A stretch of DNA of 64,000 nucleotides. Origin: Geodermatophilaceae bacterium URHB0062 (GTDB lineage: Bacteria; Actinomycetota; Actinomycetes; Mycobacteriales; Geodermatophilaceae). The position numbers were made by a program, and so were the translations under genes. How positions within the stretch are numbered: position 1 is the stretch's first letter; the number at the start of each line of letters is the position of its first letter. The notes beneath the pieces are model-generated. The model saw nothing but the letters and a program-made list of their open reading frames with translations. It was not told the origin of the DNA and ran no database searches. The stretch is from assembly GCA_000620185.1 (NCBI GenBank), contig JHVO01000012.1, forward strand, positions 164,571 through 228,570. The letters are read 5' to 3'. Shown in pieces: positions 52,553 through 62,831 of this stretch.

Positions 52553-53617
52553 TCACTCCTGCTCGTCGAGGCGGTCGAAGGGCACCGCGGAGTACGCGCG
52601 CAGCTTCTCCAGCGAGTGCAGGCTGTCGATGGAGCGGATGGTGCCCGAGCGGGAGCGCATGACCAGCGACTGAGTCGTGCAACCGCCGGCGCGGTACTGG
52701 ACGCCGCGCAGCAGCTCTCCGTCGGTGATCCCGGTCGCCACGAAGAAAACGTCGCCGCGCACCAGGTCGTCGATGTGCAGGACGCGGTCGAGGTCGTGGC
52801 CGGCGTCGATCGCCTTCTGCCGCTCCTCGTCGTCCTTGGGCCACAGCCTGCCCTGCAGCGCACCGCCCATGCACTTGAGCGCGCAGGCCGCGATGATGCC
52901 CTCCGGGGTGCCGCCGATGCCGAGCAGCAGATCGACGCCGGTGCCCTCCCGGGCCGCGGCGATCGCGCCGGCGACGTCCCCGTCGGTGATGAACTTGATC
53001 CGCGCGCCGGCCTCCCGCACCTCCTGCACCAGTTGCTGGTGCCGGGGGCGGTCGAGGATGCAGACAGTGACGTCGGCGCGGGAGCTCTTCTTGGCCTTCG
53101 CGATCCGCCGGATGTTCTCGCCCACCGGCGCGGTGATGTCGACGACGTCGGCCGCGGCCGGTCCGGTGGCGATCTTCTCCATGTAGAAGACCGCCGAGGG
53201 GTCGTACATCGCGCCCCGGTCTGCGACCGCCATGACGGCGATCGCGTTGGGCATGCCCTTGGCCATCAGGGTGGTGCCGTCGATCGGGTCGACGGCGACG
53301 TCGCACTCGGGGCCCTGGCCGTCGCCGACCGCCTCCCCGTTGAAGAGCATGGGGGCCTCGTCCTTCTCGCCCTCGCCGATGACGACGACGCCCTTCATGC
53401 TCACCGTGCCGATCAGCGCGCGCATGGCGTCGACCGCCGCACCGTCACCGCCGTTCTTGTCACCGCGGCCGACCCACCGGCCCGCCGCCATGGCGGCCGC
53501 CTCGGTGACCCGCACCAGCTCGAGGGCCAGGTTGCGGTCGGGAGCCGGGCGGTCGGCGCGGAATCCGTGCCCGACCGTGCTCGACGGGAGCGGATTGTTC
53601 GGACCGGGCAGCGACAC
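52553..53617 (-). CDS. glpX: Fructose-1,6-bisphosphatase, class II
   Basis: A 354-residue gluconeogenic enzyme. Metal-binding motifs are intact ([39 protein letters not shown]) and the C-terminal half fits GlpX ([18 protein letters not shown]). In mycobacteria GlpX is the main FBPase and lies next to fum. It converges on the DUF1707 gene, which ends 13 bases away. Confidence 0.96.
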   Translation of the reverse strand: MSLPGPNNPLPSSTVGHGFRADRPAPDRNLALELVRVTEAAAMAAGRWVGRGDKNGGDGAAVDAMRALIGTVSMKGVVVIGEGEKDEAPMLFNGEAVGDGQGPECDVAVDPIDGTTLMAKGMPNAIAVMAVADRGAMYDPSAVFYMEKIATGPAAADVVDITAPVGENIRRIAKAKKSSRADVTVCILDRPRHQQLVQEVREAGARIKFITDGDVAGAIAAAREGTGVDLLLGIGGTPEGIIAACALKCMGGALQGRLWPKDDEERQKAIDAGHDLDRVLHIDDLVRGDVFFVATGITDGELLRGVQYRAGGCTTQSLVMRSRSGTIRSIDSLHSLEKLRAYSAVPFDRLDEQE

Positions 53618-53685
53618 GGGACCTCCTGAGGGGCCGCACGGCGGCGGGCGGCAGCGGGGGCGAACTGTGCTGCGATCCTAGGTGC

Positions 53686-54315
53686 ATGACCGGATCCGGC
53701 CCGACGAGTTCGCGACCCCAGGACGACGCCCCCGCGGGAGCGACCGCCGAGGCCGCACCGGCGCCGTCCCCGGCGATCCAGCGGGCCAACCGCATGAGCG
53801 CGGCCAACATGGTGCGGTCGCTGCTGCCGCTCGTCGTCATCTGCCTGGTGCTGGTCGGCTGGCAGTCGCTGCAGGAGAAGGCCGACGAAGGGGTGCGCGT
53901 GGTCGACCCCAGCAGCTCCGTGCAGCTCGCCGCGGCCCGGGCGAGCTACGACGTGCCCGCGCCCACGGGGCTGAGCAAGGACTACCGGCCGACCAGTGCA
54001 CGCACCGACGCGGGCAACGCCGCCGAGGGGGACCCGGTGACGCTCGAGATCGGATACCTGACGCCGTCGGATGAGTTCGCCGGCTTCGTGGTCAGCGACG
54101 ACCGCCGCGCCGCGCCCCTCGCCGCCGTCCTCGACGGGGCCGAGAAGCGGGGCACCGTCGAGATCGGCGGGTCGACGTGGACCCGCGAGAGGACGCAGCG
54201 CGGGGAGACCGCGCTGGTCCGCGGGGCCGACGGGGTGACCGTCGCGGTCACCGGATCGGCCGGGGACGACGAGCTCGAGACGGTCGCTGCGGCGGTGAAG
54301 CCGTATTCGGGCTGA
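53686..54315 (+). CDS. DUF4245 membrane-anchored protein
   Basis: A 209-residue protein with a Pro/Ala-rich cytoplasmic part, a membrane helix (about 47-63) and the DUF4245 domain outside (VQLAAARASYDVPAPTGLSKDYRPTSAR, broken here; then VTLEIGYLTPSDEFAGFV). It diverges from glpX, the position of mycobacterial Rv1100. Function unknown. Confidence 0.88.
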   Translation: MTGSGPTSSRPQDDAPAGATAEAAPAPSPAIQRANRMSAANMVRSLLPLVVICLVLVGWQSLQEKADEGVRVVDPSSSVQLAAARASYDVPAPTGLSKDYRPTSARTDAGNAAEGDPVTLEIGYLTPSDEFAGFVVSDDRRAAPLAAVLDGAEKRGTVEIGGSTWTRERTQRGETALVRGADGVTVAVTGSAGDDELETVAAAVKPYSG

Positions 54316-54471
54316 GCACGGTCGCACAAGGGTGGTGACCGCGGCTCTGTGGCCAACATCACGACCTGATATCCCTTCGGTGCGCCGCGTGTCGGCGCGC
54401 CGTATCGCACGGGACGCTTCCGCCCCACCAGTCACGCGAGTTACTCGCACAGCGCTCGTGAAGGAGCACCG

Positions 54472-54822
54472 ATGCCCCCTCGTGCCGACTGCCCGGGCGG
54501 CGACCACCGTCCCCCCGCCACCGGCGGGTCCTGTGCCTGCGGGATGGTCACCCGGGTCCTGTCGCGCAAGCCGCAACCGGTCGTGCCCGTGCCGCTGGTG
54601 CGCCCCGACCTGCGTGACGTCTTCGCCCGCTGCCTCTACGACGGCCCGGGCGACCCCTTGGCTCCCGACGCAACCGACCACCGCCCCGACGAGATGCGGA
54701 TGTCGACGATCCTCCGGCGCCGGGCCGAGCGGATGCTCGCCGCCCTGGCCGCCGCAGGCGTCGTCGTCACGGCCGCCGGGGTCGTCATGCCCGCCGAGGC
54801 CGACCTCGTCCGGGCCGCCTGA
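54472..54822 (+). CDS. Hypothetical protein with a C-terminal hydrophobic helix
   Basis: 116 residues. A Cys/Pro-rich N-terminus (CPGGDHRPP, GGSCACGM, three Cys in all) could bind metal; the C-terminus has one hydrophobic segment (AALAAAGVVVTAAGVVM). GAAGGAG lies eight bases before the ATG. No family recognised; the 156 bases upstream hold no gene. Confidence 0.6.
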   Translation: MPPRADCPGGDHRPPATGGSCACGMVTRVLSRKPQPVVPVPLVRPDLRDVFARCLYDGPGDPLAPDATDHRPDEMRMSTILRRRAERMLAALAAAGVVVTAAGVVMPAEADLVRAA

Positions 54823-54846
54823 CCCGCCCTGCCCCGACGGCGCCGG

Positions 54847-55071
54847 TCACTCCGGTCCGGCGCCGTCCGCGGGCGCGGCGGCGGCCAGCCGCTCGCGCGC
54901 CCGGTCCAGCCAGTGCTGGCACAGCTGCGCCAGCTCCTCGCCCCGCTCCCAGAGGCTGAGGGACTCCTCGAGGGTGAGCCCGCCGGCTTCCAGTCGCCGG
55001 ACGACGTCGGCGAGCTCCTCCCGGGCCTGCTCGTAGGTGGTCGTCGGCTCGGTGGCCTCGGGGGTGCTCAC
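54847..55071 (-). CDS. xseB: Exodeoxyribonuclease VII small subunit
   Basis: A 74-residue protein with the XseB signature ([27 protein letters not shown], here to [14 protein letters not shown]). It binds the large subunit and is cotranscribed with it; its start overlaps the xseA stop by four bases. Confidence 0.95.
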   Translation of the reverse strand: MSTPEATEPTTTYEQAREELADVVRRLEAGGLTLEESLSLWERGEELAQLCQHWLDRARERLAAAAPADGAGPE

Positions 55072-56303
55072 GGCTCGTTCTCCTCGTCGTCGCTCGATCG
55101 GTCGACTCGCACGGGGAAGCGGCCGCCGGCGACCCGCACGCGCAGGCGCTCGCCGTCGGCCACCTCGGCGGGGTCGCGGACCAGGCCGCCGTCGGCGCGC
55201 TGCACCACGGCGTAGCCCCGCTCCAGGGTGGCGGCCGGCGACAGCGCGGCGACCCGCGCCCGGGCGTGCTCGAGGTCGCGTTCGGCGCCCTCCACCCGGT
55301 GCACCACGGTCCGGCGCGCTCGGGTGCGCAGCGCCAGGACGTCGTCCTCCCGCCCGTGCAGGAGGCGTTCGGGGGAGGCGAGCACCGGTCGGGTGCGCAT
55401 GGAGTCCAGCCAGCGGACCTGCTGGTCGACGCGGCCGCCGAGCACCTGGCGGGCCCGGGCGCGCAGGCTCTCGACCAGGCGCCGCTGCTCCCCGATCTCG
55501 GGCACGATCCGGTGCGCGGCGTCGGTCGGGGTGGCGGCGCGGACGTCGGCGACGTGGTCGACCAGGGTCGTGTCGGTCTCGTGCCCGACCGCGGTGACGA
55601 CGGGGGTGCGCGTCGCGGCGATCGCCCGGACCAGGCCCTCGTCGGAGAAGGGCAGCAGGTCCTCCACCGAGCCGCCGCCCCGGGCGATGACGATGACCTC
55701 GACGGCGGGGTCGGCGTCGAGCCGCCGGAGCCCCTCGATCACGGAGGCGGCGGCGGTCGGCCCCTGGACGGCGCAGATGTGCATCGCGAACCGCACCGCG
55801 GGCCAGCGGCGGCGCGCGGTCACCAGCACGTCGCGCTCGGCGGCGCTGTCACGGCCCGTGATGACCCCCACGACGGCCGGCGCGAACGGCAGCGGTCGCT
55901 TCCGGACGGCGTCGAAGAGGCCCTCGGCGGCCAGCAGCCGCCGGATCCGCTCGATCCGCGCCAGCAGCTCACCGAGGCCGACGGCCCGGATCTCGGTGGC
56001 GCGCAGGGAGAAGGAGCCCCGGGCGACGTAGTAGTCGGGCCGGGCGCGGACGACGACGCGGGCGCCCTCGGTCAGTTCGAGCCCGGGCCGGTCGGAGACG
56101 TCGCGGTGGCAGGTGACCGGCACCGACATGTCCGCCGCCGGGTCACGCAGCGTCAGGAACACCGTGGCCGCTCCGCCGCGCCGGGACAGCTGTGCGACCT
56201 GGCCCTCGACCCAGACCTCGCCGAGGCGGCCGATCCAGTCGGCGACCTTGCGGGCCACGGTGCGCACCGGCCACGGCGACTCGGGGGAGGACGGCGCGGT
56301 CAC
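55068..56303 (-). CDS. xseA: Exodeoxyribonuclease VII large subunit
   Basis: 411 residues. An N-terminal OB fold ([17 protein letters not shown]) is followed by the catalytic domain ([63 protein letters not shown]). The enzyme degrades single-stranded DNA from both ends. Normal in length and motifs. Confidence 0.97.
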   Translation of the reverse strand: MTAPSSPESPWPVRTVARKVADWIGRLGEVWVEGQVAQLSRRGGAATVFLTLRDPAADMSVPVTCHRDVSDRPGLELTEGARVVVRARPDYYVARGSFSLRATEIRAVGLGELLARIERIRRLLAAEGLFDAVRKRPLPFAPAVVGVITGRDSAAERDVLVTARRRWPAVRFAMHICAVQGPTAAASVIEGLRRLDADPAVEVIVIARGGGSVEDLLPFSDEGLVRAIAATRTPVVTAVGHETDTTLVDHVADVRAATPTDAAHRIVPEIGEQRRLVESLRARARQVLGGRVDQQVRWLDSMRTRPVLASPERLLHGREDDVLALRTRARRTVVHRVEGAERDLEHARARVAALSPAATLERGYAVVQRADGGLVRDPAEVADGERLRVRVAGGRFPVRVDRSSDDEENEP

Positions 56304-56340
56304 GCCCCGAGACTGCCATGCGGGTCCGACGACCCTGAGA

Positions 56341-57342
56341 TCACCCGCGAGGTGCCAGGGGGCTGTTCTCCACGGCCTGCTGCTCCAGCTTCTCGAGGCG
56401 GTTGCGGAGCATCCGCAGGTACGGCTCGCGGGCCCGGCCGGCCTGCTCGTAGGAGATCAGCTCCTCCACCGTGCTCAGCTGGTAGCCGCGGAGCCGGCCG
56501 CGCAGCTGGGCGATGGAGAAGTCGTCGTAGCCGTCGATCGGGGCGGTGGCGGGAGCGGTGGAGCCGGTGCCCGTGTCGCTCGCGGGGGCGTCGTCGGGGG
56601 TGGCGGCGGCGACCGGCGAGCCGCCCTCGTCCGTGGCGGTGGCAGCCTCGGGGGTGGCTTCGGTGGCGGTCTCGGAAGCGGCCTCGGAAGCGGCCTCGGG
56701 GGCGGCGACGCCCTCGTCGGTCACGGCCGCGTCGACGGTCGTGACGTCGCCGTCCGCGGTGAGGACGTCGACGGTGGTCGAGACGTCGGCCGTCTCGTCG
56801 GTGTCCGTCGCGGGGGCCGTCTCGTCGAGGGTCGGTGCCTGGTCGACCAGCTCGTCGATCGCGATCTCGTCGAGGATCTCCTCGATCGCGGGCGCCTCCT
56901 CGACCAGCTCCTCGATCGACTGCTGCCCGGTCTCCACCTGGTCGGCGAGCTGGTCGACGACCGAGGTGACGGCGTCGGCGGCCGGGTCGCGGGGCAGGGA
57001 CGGCACCTCGGCGTCGGCAACGGTGTCCTCGACCGGAGCCGGGCTCTCGGCGCGGTCGAAGGCCGACTCCCGGAACCCGTTGCTCGCCACCGGTTCGTCG
57101 AGGTCGTCGTCGAAGGTGGCCAGCCCGGGTTCGTCCTCACCGCGCAGACCGGTGAAGAGCTCGTCGCCGCGGGCGACCAGCCCGGCGTACTGCTGCTGGA
57201 CCTTCATCGCCTGCTGCATCGCCAGCCCGATGAGGCGCACCGGCAGGCCGGGCAGGGTCTCGGGGAGCTTGCGTGCCTCGTCGAGGACGGTGGCGGCCAG
57301 CCCGGCGGCGGCGCGGACAACTTCGGGGATCTCACGAGCCAT
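56341..57342 (-). CDS. Lipid droplet-associated protein homologue (Rv1109c-like)
   Basis: A 333-residue protein. Residues 1-65 form the conserved part ([11 protein letters not shown] type: [52 protein letters not shown]). A long acidic, Ala/Thr-rich linker follows, and a C-terminal helical piece ([42 protein letters not shown]) ends it. Homologues lie between xseA and ispH in mycobacteria and rhodococci and coat lipid droplets or bind membranes. The ATG at 57342 gives this N-terminus. Confidence 0.85.
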   Translation of the reverse strand: MAREIPEVVRAAAGLAATVLDEARKLPETLPGLPVRLIGLAMQQAMKVQQQYAGLVARGDELFTGLRGEDEPGLATFDDDLDEPVASNGFRESAFDRAESPAPVEDTVADAEVPSLPRDPAADAVTSVVDQLADQVETGQQSIEELVEEAPAIEEILDEIAIDELVDQAPTLDETAPATDTDETADVSTTVDVLTADGDVTTVDAAVTDEGVAAPEAASEAASETATEATPEAATATDEGGSPVAAATPDDAPASDTGTGSTAPATAPIDGYDDFSIAQLRGRLRGYQLSTVEELISYEQAGRAREPYLRMLRNRLEKLEQQAVENSPLAPRG

Positions 57343-57468
57343 GCGCACAGCGTGCCCCACAACCATTCGCGTGACACCAGGTGTGGCCAGATCCACCCCC
57401 GCGGGGCCGTGTCCGGTCCCACCCCGCCGGCACGAAGGCTCCGCCGCGGGCCGACATACCATCGGGAC

Positions 57469-58425
57469 ATGGCTGATCAGCGCGGACGTGTCCTCCTGGC
57501 CGATCCCCGGGGGTACTGCGCCGGCGTGGACCGCGCGGTCGTGGCCGTCGAGCGGGCCCTGGAGATCCACGGCGCCCCGGTGTACGTCCGGAAGCAGATC
57601 GTGCACAACAAGCACGTGGTCGCGACCCTCGAGCGGCGCGGCGCGATCTTCGTCGACGAGACCGACGAGGTGCCCGAGGGCTCGGTGGTCGTGTTCAGCG
57701 CGCACGGCGTCTCGCCGGCGGTCCACCAGAAGGCCGCCGACCGCGGGCTGCGGACCATCGACGCGACCTGCCCGCTGGTCACGAAGGTGCACCAGGAGGC
57801 GAAGCGGTTCGCCCGCGACGACTACGACATCCTGCTCATCGGCCACCGCGGCCACGAAGAGGTCGAGGGCACGGCGGGCGAGGCGCCCGGCCACATCCAG
57901 CTCGTCGACGGGGCTGACGACGTCGCCAATGTCCAGGTGCGCGACCCCGAGAAGGTGGTGTGGCTGTCGCAGACCACGCTGTCGGTGGACGAGACCCTGG
58001 CGACGGTCGATCAGCTGAAGAACCGGTTTCCCGGGCTGCAGTCCCCGCCGAGCGACGACATCTGTTACGCCACCCAGAACCGCCAGCAGGCCGTCAAGCA
58101 GATGGCCGGCGAGTGCGATCTCGTCCTGGTCGTCGGCTCGACCAACTCGTCGAACTCGGTGCGCCTGGTCGAGGTGGCTCTCGAGGCCGGAGCCCGCGAC
58201 TCGCACCTCGTCGACTTCGCGTCCGAGATCGACCCGTCCTGGCTGGCCGGGGTCGAGACGGTCGGCGTCACGAGCGGGGCGTCGGTGCCGGAGATCCTGG
58301 TCAGCGAGGTGCTGGACTGGCTCGCCCAGCGCGGCTACCCCGACGTGGAGACGGTGAAGGCCGCCGAGGAGCGGCTGGTGTTCGCGCTCCCGCACGAGCT
58401 GCGCAAGGGTCGCCCGACGAGCTGA
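57469..58425 (+). CDS. ispH: 4-hydroxy-3-methylbut-2-enyl diphosphate reductase IspH
   Basis: A 318-residue iron-sulfur enzyme, the last step of the MEP isoprenoid pathway. The three cluster Cys are at 17 (GYCAGV), 101 (DATCPLV) and 199 ([10 protein letters not shown]), and [15 protein letters not shown] sequence ([11 protein letters not shown]) is present. TACCAT at 57457-57462 lies six bases before the ATG, which has no good Shine-Dalgarno sequence, so the mRNA may be leaderless. It supplies the prenyl units used by the cis-prenyltransferase at the left end. Confidence 0.97.
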   Translation: MADQRGRVLLADPRGYCAGVDRAVVAVERALEIHGAPVYVRKQIVHNKHVVATLERRGAIFVDETDEVPEGSVVVFSAHGVSPAVHQKAADRGLRTIDATCPLVTKVHQEAKRFARDDYDILLIGHRGHEEVEGTAGEAPGHIQLVDGADDVANVQVRDPEKVVWLSQTTLSVDETLATVDQLKNRFPGLQSPPSDDICYATQNRQQAVKQMAGECDLVLVVGSTNSSNSVRLVEVALEAGARDSHLVDFASEIDPSWLAGVETVGVTSGASVPEILVSEVLDWLAQRGYPDVETVKAAEERLVFALPHELRKGRPTS

Positions 58426-58504
58426 CGCGGGGCGTCGTCCCGTCGGCGGGCGCGGGCCGCTGAGCCGCTGAGCCGCCGGCGATCGGGGGAGGGCAGCCGG
58501 AACA

Positions 58505-58524
58505 CCCCCGGGCCGCGCCGGGGG
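58505..58524. terminator. Hairpin between convergent ispH and DUF6542 genes
   Basis: CCCCCGG (58505-58511) pairs with CCGGGGG (58518-58524). It lies seven bases after the DUF6542 gene stop and about 80 bases after the ispH stop, and can serve both. Confidence 0.55.
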
Positions 58525-58530
58525 AGGAAC

Positions 58531-59466
58531 TCAGCGGCGCGCGATCAACCGGAACAGGGCGAGCACGATCGCCGCGCCGGTGGCGATGGCCATCGTGGGG
58601 AACCCCCGGACGAGCAGGGTCGCGACCGTGGGCAGCGTGAAGTGCGCCGACGGGGCCAGCCCGATGTTCACCGCCGCGACGGCGACGAAGACCAGCGGCG
58701 GCGCGACGACCACGGACATCAGGTCGCGCCGGCGGACCAGGAGCGTGCCGAACACCGTCGACACGACGAGGCAGACGAGGGTGATCATGTCGAGCCCGAT
58801 GCCGACGAACGAGTCGGCGCCGGCGCCGGCGAGCGTGATCAGGAAGATCCCGATCACCGCCACGACACCACGGAGGCGGCCGTTGCCGGCTTCCACCGGA
58901 GCGGCCTGACGAGTGCGACCGCCCTCCGACGGGCGGGCAGCAGGACGCCGCTCGGCGGGACGCTCGCGCGCCTCGCCACGGCGTGGATCGCGGATCTCAC
59001 GCGAGTCGCGCGCGCGGGCGTCGCGGTCGCGAGGGTCCCGGTCGCGGGGGTCGCGAGCACCGCGACCGTCGAGCGGGCGGCCGCCCTGGGACACCCGCGG
59101 GTATCCGGCATTGCGGCCGGCAGTGGCGCCCCGCGACTGCGGAGCCCCACTGCGGACGGGGCGCGAGGGCCGCTCGGGTCCGATGCGGTCACGGCTCATG
59201 CGGTCTCGCCCCATGCGGTCAGGTGACATGCGGTCGGAGCCAGGTCGCTCCGCTCGCATGCGTTCGGCCATCCGGTCCGGGCCCATGCGCTCGGCCCGCA
59301 TCCGCTCGGCCATGCGGTCGGAGGAGGCGCGATCGGCGGACATGCGGTCGGACGGGATGCGGTCGGAGCGCATGCGCTCCGGACGAGGCGGCCGTGGCGC
59401 GGCGGACGACCGGTCGGGTCGTCCAGCGCTCTGCTGCCACCCGTCGGCTCTGTGTGCGGTGGCCAT
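58531..59466 (-). CDS. DUF6542 membrane protein with Arg/Met/Asp repeats
   Basis: 311 residues from the ATG at 59466 (GGAGG upstream). Residues about 28-95 are repeats of the form RM-xx-DRM or ERM-xx-ERM (for example SDRMSADR, SDRMSPDRMGRDRM). Residues about 120-165 are RDPRDRD-type repeats. The C-terminal DUF6542 part (about 195-311) has four membrane helices (LRGVVAVIGIFLITLAGAGADSF, here split after LITLA). Such genes follow ispH in this group. The repeats are probably disordered. Function unknown. Confidence 0.8.
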   Translation of the reverse strand: MATAHRADGWQQSAGRPDRSSAAPRPPRPERMRSDRIPSDRMSADRASSDRMAERMRAERMGPDRMAERMRAERPGSDRMSPDRMGRDRMSRDRIGPERPSRPVRSGAPQSRGATAGRNAGYPRVSQGGRPLDGRGARDPRDRDPRDRDARARDSREIRDPRRGEARERPAERRPAARPSEGGRTRQAAPVEAGNGRLRGVVAVIGIFLITLAGAGADSFVGIGLDMITLVCLVVSTVFGTLLVRRRDLMSVVVAPPLVFVAVAAVNIGLAPSAHFTLPTVATLLVRGFPTMAIATGAAIVLALFRLIARR

Positions 59467-59655
59467 GGCGCACCTCCGTCCCGTTCCCCCGTGGTCGGCC
59501 GGAAGGCCTCCCATCGAGCGCCACGGTAGCGACCGGGGGGCGGTCTGGCGCGCAACACGGCGCCGCGTCGCGGTACTGCGAGCGCGCGCACAGCCGTGCG
59601 GCGTGAGTGCTGGGGCGAGGGTGACCAGGGCGATTCCTGCGGCCCGCGGGACCGG

Positions 59656-60720
59656 CTACCCGGTCGTGCCGTCCCGCGCCTCCTCGCTCTCCGGCTCGGC
59701 CGGCCGGAGCGTCCGGACGGTGGCCTCCAGCGCGACGGGCTCCGGCAGCGGTGTCTCGGCGACACCGAGGTCGTCGAAGCGACGGGCCGCCGCCAGCACC
59801 GAACGCTCGTAGGAACCGACCGTCTCGTTGTAGCGCGTCATCGTCGTGCCCAGGGCGGATCCGAGCCGGATGAGGTGACCGGACAGGGTGCTCAGCCGGG
59901 CGTGGAGCCGGCGGCCGACCTCGAGCACCTGGTCGGCGTCGCGGGCCAGTCGCTCCTGCCGCCAGGAGTAGGCGACCGTGCGCAGCAGCGCGAGCAGGGT
60001 GCTCGGCGTCGCGAGGACGACGTCGCGCGCGAAGCCGTACTCCAGCAGCCCCGACTCGGTCTCGAGCGCGGTGGTGAGGAAACCGTCGGACGGCACGAAG
60101 AGCACGGTGAAGGGGGCCGCCGGCCGGAAGGCCGTCGGGTACCGGCGGGCGGCGAGCGCATCGATGTGCGCGCGCAGCTGCCGCGCGTGCACCTCCACCC
60201 GCTGCCGGCGGACCGCCTCGTCGGTTGCCTGGACGGCTTCGATGTACCCGGCGAAGGGCACCTTCGCGTCCACCACCACCTGACGCCCGTCGGCCAGGGT
60301 CACCACGAGGTCGGGCCGGACCCCGGCGCCTTCGTCGTTCTTCCCGGCGGGCTGCTCGACGAAGTCGCAGTGCTCGAGGAGCCCGGCCACCTCGACCACC
60401 CGCCGCAGCTGCACCTCACCCCAACGACCGCGCACGTGCGGCGTGCGCAGTGCGGTGACCAGGGCGGCGGTCTCCTGCTTGAGCTGGGCGGATGCCTGCC
60501 CGACGGTGCCCATCTGCTCGCGCAGTTCACCGTGCGCGGTGGCACGGGCGCGCTCGATGCCGGCGAGCAGGCGGTGGAGGTGGTCGAGCGACTCGTGCAC
60601 CGGTTCGAGCCCGGCCTCCCCGGGGCGCCGGCGGGCGACCAGCGCGACGGCGCCGAGCGTGACCGCGGTGGCGAGCAGGGCACCGACGAGGAGACCGGTG
60701 AGCAGGGAAGCGGCGTCCAT
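59656..60720 (-). CDS. rmuC: DNA recombination protein RmuC homologue
   Basis: 354 residues: an N-terminal membrane helix (about 5-28), a coiled coil, then the RmuC nuclease-like domain (about 95-300; RGRWGEVQLRRVVEVAGL, PDLVVTLADGRQVVVDAKVPF, VLFVPSDGFLTTAL). The Asp-Lys of VVVDAKVP fits the PD-(D/E)XK fold. RmuC lowers the rate of DNA inversions at short repeats in E. coli. The 189 bases upstream of its stop hold no gene. Confidence 0.92.
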   Translation of the reverse strand: MDAASLLTGLLVGALLATAVTLGAVALVARRRPGEAGLEPVHESLDHLHRLLAGIERARATAHGELREQMGTVGQASAQLKQETAALVTALRTPHVRGRWGEVQLRRVVEVAGLLEHCDFVEQPAGKNDEGAGVRPDLVVTLADGRQVVVDAKVPFAGYIEAVQATDEAVRRQRVEVHARQLRAHIDALAARRYPTAFRPAAPFTVLFVPSDGFLTTALETESGLLEYGFARDVVLATPSTLLALLRTVAYSWRQERLARDADQVLEVGRRLHARLSTLSGHLIRLGSALGTTMTRYNETVGSYERSVLAAARRFDDLGVAETPLPEPVALEATVRTLRPAEPESEEARDGTTG

Positions 60721-60756
60721 GTCCGGCAGGGTGCCGGACGGGTCCGACAGTTCCGT

Positions 60757-61296
60757 TCAGGCGGGTACCGGTGCGTGGGCCGCCTCGTGGTCGAGCAGCC
60801 AGCGCTTGACCGGCGTCCCCCAGCGGAAGCCGCCCATGCCTCCACCCGAACCGAGGACCCGGTGGCACGGGACGAACAGCGCGGCGGCGTTGCGGGCGCA
60901 GGCGTTCGCCGCGGCCCGGACGGCGGCCGGCCGGCCGCACCGTGCGGCGAAGGCCGCGTAGGTGTCGGGATGCCCGGCCGGCACGGTGCGCAGCACGTCC
61001 CACGCCTCGGTGAGGAACGGGCCCGAGCGCTGGCGGACGACGACGTCGTCGATCGCCGTGACGTCGCCGGCGAAGAACTTGCCGACCACATCGAGGACGG
61101 GCAGGTCGTCGACGCGCTCGGTGGCGGCCGGACGCAGGCTGGGGTGGATCACCGGCACGAGCTCGCCCAGGTCGGCGGTCCAGCCGCTGGCGAGGACGAC
61201 GTCTCGGCCGTCGGCGTCCGCGGTGACGACGACGGTGAACGGGCCGGGGGGCGTGGCGACGGTTGCGTAGCGGGCGGGAGCAGGGGAGGCGGTCAT
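60757..61296 (-). CDS. ogt: Methylated-DNA-protein cysteine methyltransferase
   Basis: A 179-residue repair protein that removes O6-alkyl groups from guanine. The acceptor Cys is residue 144 in PCHRV, preceded by the ANACARNAAALFV helix with the Asn/Arg of the family. The N-terminal domain is short. The ATG shares its base with the stop of the Ada-AlkA gene (TGATG), so the two alkylation-repair genes are coupled. Confidence 0.95.
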   Translation of the reverse strand: MTASPAPARYATVATPPGPFTVVVTADADGRDVVLASGWTADLGELVPVIHPSLRPAATERVDDLPVLDVVGKFFAGDVTAIDDVVVRQRSGPFLTEAWDVLRTVPAGHPDTYAAFAARCGRPAAVRAAANACARNAAALFVPCHRVLGSGGGMGGFRWGTPVKRWLLDHEAAHAPVPA

Positions 61297-62831
61297 CAGG
61301 CACTCCTGGAGAGGGCGGGGGTGAGGGGTGTGGTCGGGTGGGTGAGGGATGTGCTCGGGTGGGTGAGGGGTGCGGTCGGGCGGGTGAAGAGAGACGGCAC
61401 GGCGAGCGCCCACAGGTGCAGGACGGCGTAGGACCGCCAAGGGCGCCAGCGGGTGGCGGCGTCGGCGTCGGAGCTGCCGAGCGCATCCAGTGACCGGCGC
61501 AGCGCCAGGTCGCCGGGGAGCCAGACGTCGGGATCGGCGAGACCGCGCAGCCGCACGAGCGCCGCCGTCCACGGGCCGATGCCGGGGACGGCGAGCAGCG
61601 TCCGGCCGGCCTCCTCGCGGTCGGCCCCGGGGTCGAGGGCGATGTCGCCCGCGGTGAGCGCGGCTGTGAGCGCGGAGACGGTGCGACGGCGGGTGCCGGT
61701 CAGCCCGACGGTGGCCAGGTCGGCCTCGGCGATCGCGGCCGCTCGGGGGAAGGCGTGGGTCAGGGTGCCGACGGGTTCGGCCAACGGGGTGCCGGCCGAT
61801 CGGACGAGTCGCGCGGTGAGGGTGCGGGCGCCGGCGACCGACACCTGCTGACCGAGCACCGCACGAACGGCCAGCTCGTCTGCGTCGGGGGAGGCAGGCA
61901 CCCGTCGTCCCGGCGCCGTGCTGACCAGCGGCGCGAGCGCCGAGTCGGCGCCGAGGACGTCGTCCACGGCCGCGGGGTCGGCGTCGAGGTCGAGCATGCG
62001 GCGGCAGCGCGTCACGGCGGCCCCCAGGTCGCGGAGCTCGGCGAGCTGCAGCCGTGCGATCACGCCTGACCCCGGCGCGGGGGAGAGGCGGACGACCGCG
62101 GGGCCGTGCGGCAGGTCGAGGACGCGGGAGAACGTCGTCCCGTCCCACTCCTCCAGACCCGGCACGGCGTGCGCCCCGAGGAACAGGAGGACCTCGTCCG
62201 CGGCGTAGGGCTCACGGGCGGCCAGCCGGAGAGTGAGCCAGCCGGGGGCCCCGTTCCCCGCGGCGTGCTTTGCGCCGCGCAGTCCGCTGGGCGTGGTGGC
62301 GAACACCTCGCGCACGGTGTCGTTGAACTGCCGGATGCTGGCGAACCCGGCCGCGAAGGCGACGTCGGCCATGGGCAGGTCGGTGGTCTCGATCAGCAGC
62401 CGCGCGGTATGCGCCCGCTGCGCGCGGGCCAGGGCGAGCGGACCGACGCCCAGTTCGGCCACGAGCAGCCGGTGCAGTTGGCGCTCGGAGTAACCGAGCC
62501 GGGCGGCGAGGCCGGGTACGCCGCTGCGCTCCACCTCGCCGTCGGCGATCAGCCGCATGGCCCGGGCGACGACGTCTGCACGCACGTCCCACTGCGGGGA
62601 GCCCGGCACGGCGTCGGGTCGGCAACGGCGGCATGCCCGGTACCCGGCCGCCTGCGCGGCGGCGGCGGTGGTGAAGAAGGTGACGTTGCGGGCCAGCGGT
62701 GTGCGCGCCGGGCACGAGGGGCGGCAGTAGATGCCGGTCGTGCGGACGGCGGTGAAGAACCAGCCGTCGAAGCGGGCATCCCGGCCGGCGACCGCTCGGT
62801 AGCAGCGCTCGTGGTCGAGGGCTTCGGTCAT
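61296..62831 (-). CDS. Ada regulatory domain fused to AlkA DNA glycosylase
   Basis: 511 residues. Residues 1-80 are the Ada zinc domain (Cys 36, 40, 67 and 70; Cys 36 in GIYCRPSC would take the methyl group from phosphotriesters). An AraC-type helix-turn-helix follows (about 95-180; VPGLAARLGYSERQLHRLL, DVAFAAGFASIRQFNDTVRE). The AlkA domain is at about 195-485 (HhH motif VPGIGPWTAALVRLRG, catalytic Asp in LPGDLALR). It senses alkylation damage, activates genes and removes 3-alkyladenine. The C-terminal 25 residues come from a 21-base tandem repeat. Confidence 0.95.
   Translation of the reverse strand: MTEALDHERCYRAVAGRDARFDGWFFTAVRTTGIYCRPSCPARTPLARNVTFFTTAAAAQAAGYRACRRCRPDAVPGSPQWDVRADVVARAMRLIADGEVERSGVPGLAARLGYSERQLHRLLVAELGVGPLALARAQRAHTARLLIETTDLPMADVAFAAGFASIRQFNDTVREVFATTPSGLRGAKHAAGNGAPGWLTLRLAAREPYAADEVLLFLGAHAVPGLEEWDGTTFSRVLDLPHGPAVVRLSPAPGSGVIARLQLAELRDLGAAVTRCRRMLDLDADPAAVDDVLGADSALAPLVSTAPGRRVPASPDADELAVRAVLGQQVSVAGARTLTARLVRSAGTPLAEPVGTLTHAFPRAAAIAEADLATVGLTGTRRRTVSALTAALTAGDIALDPGADREEAGRTLLAVPGIGPWTAALVRLRGLADPDVWLPGDLALRRSLDALGSSDADAATRWRPWRSYAVLHLWALAVPSLFTRPTAPLTHPSTSLTHPTTPLTPALSRSA
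61320..61382. repeat. 21-base tandem repeat, three units
   Basis: Three units starting at 61320, 61341 and 61362, each GGTGAGGG then ATG/GTG-like variation, plus a short partial fourth unit. In frame in the Ada-AlkA gene, they give seven-residue repeats (PTAPLTH, PSTSLTH, PTTPLTP) at its C-terminus. The multiple of three keeps the frame; copy number could vary between strains. Confidence 0.85.

Noticed and set aside
56113..57468. Long N-terminal extension of IspH
   Set aside because: The open frame before 57469 overlaps the Rv1109c-like gene on the other strand; IspH begins at the ATG before the GYCAGV motif.
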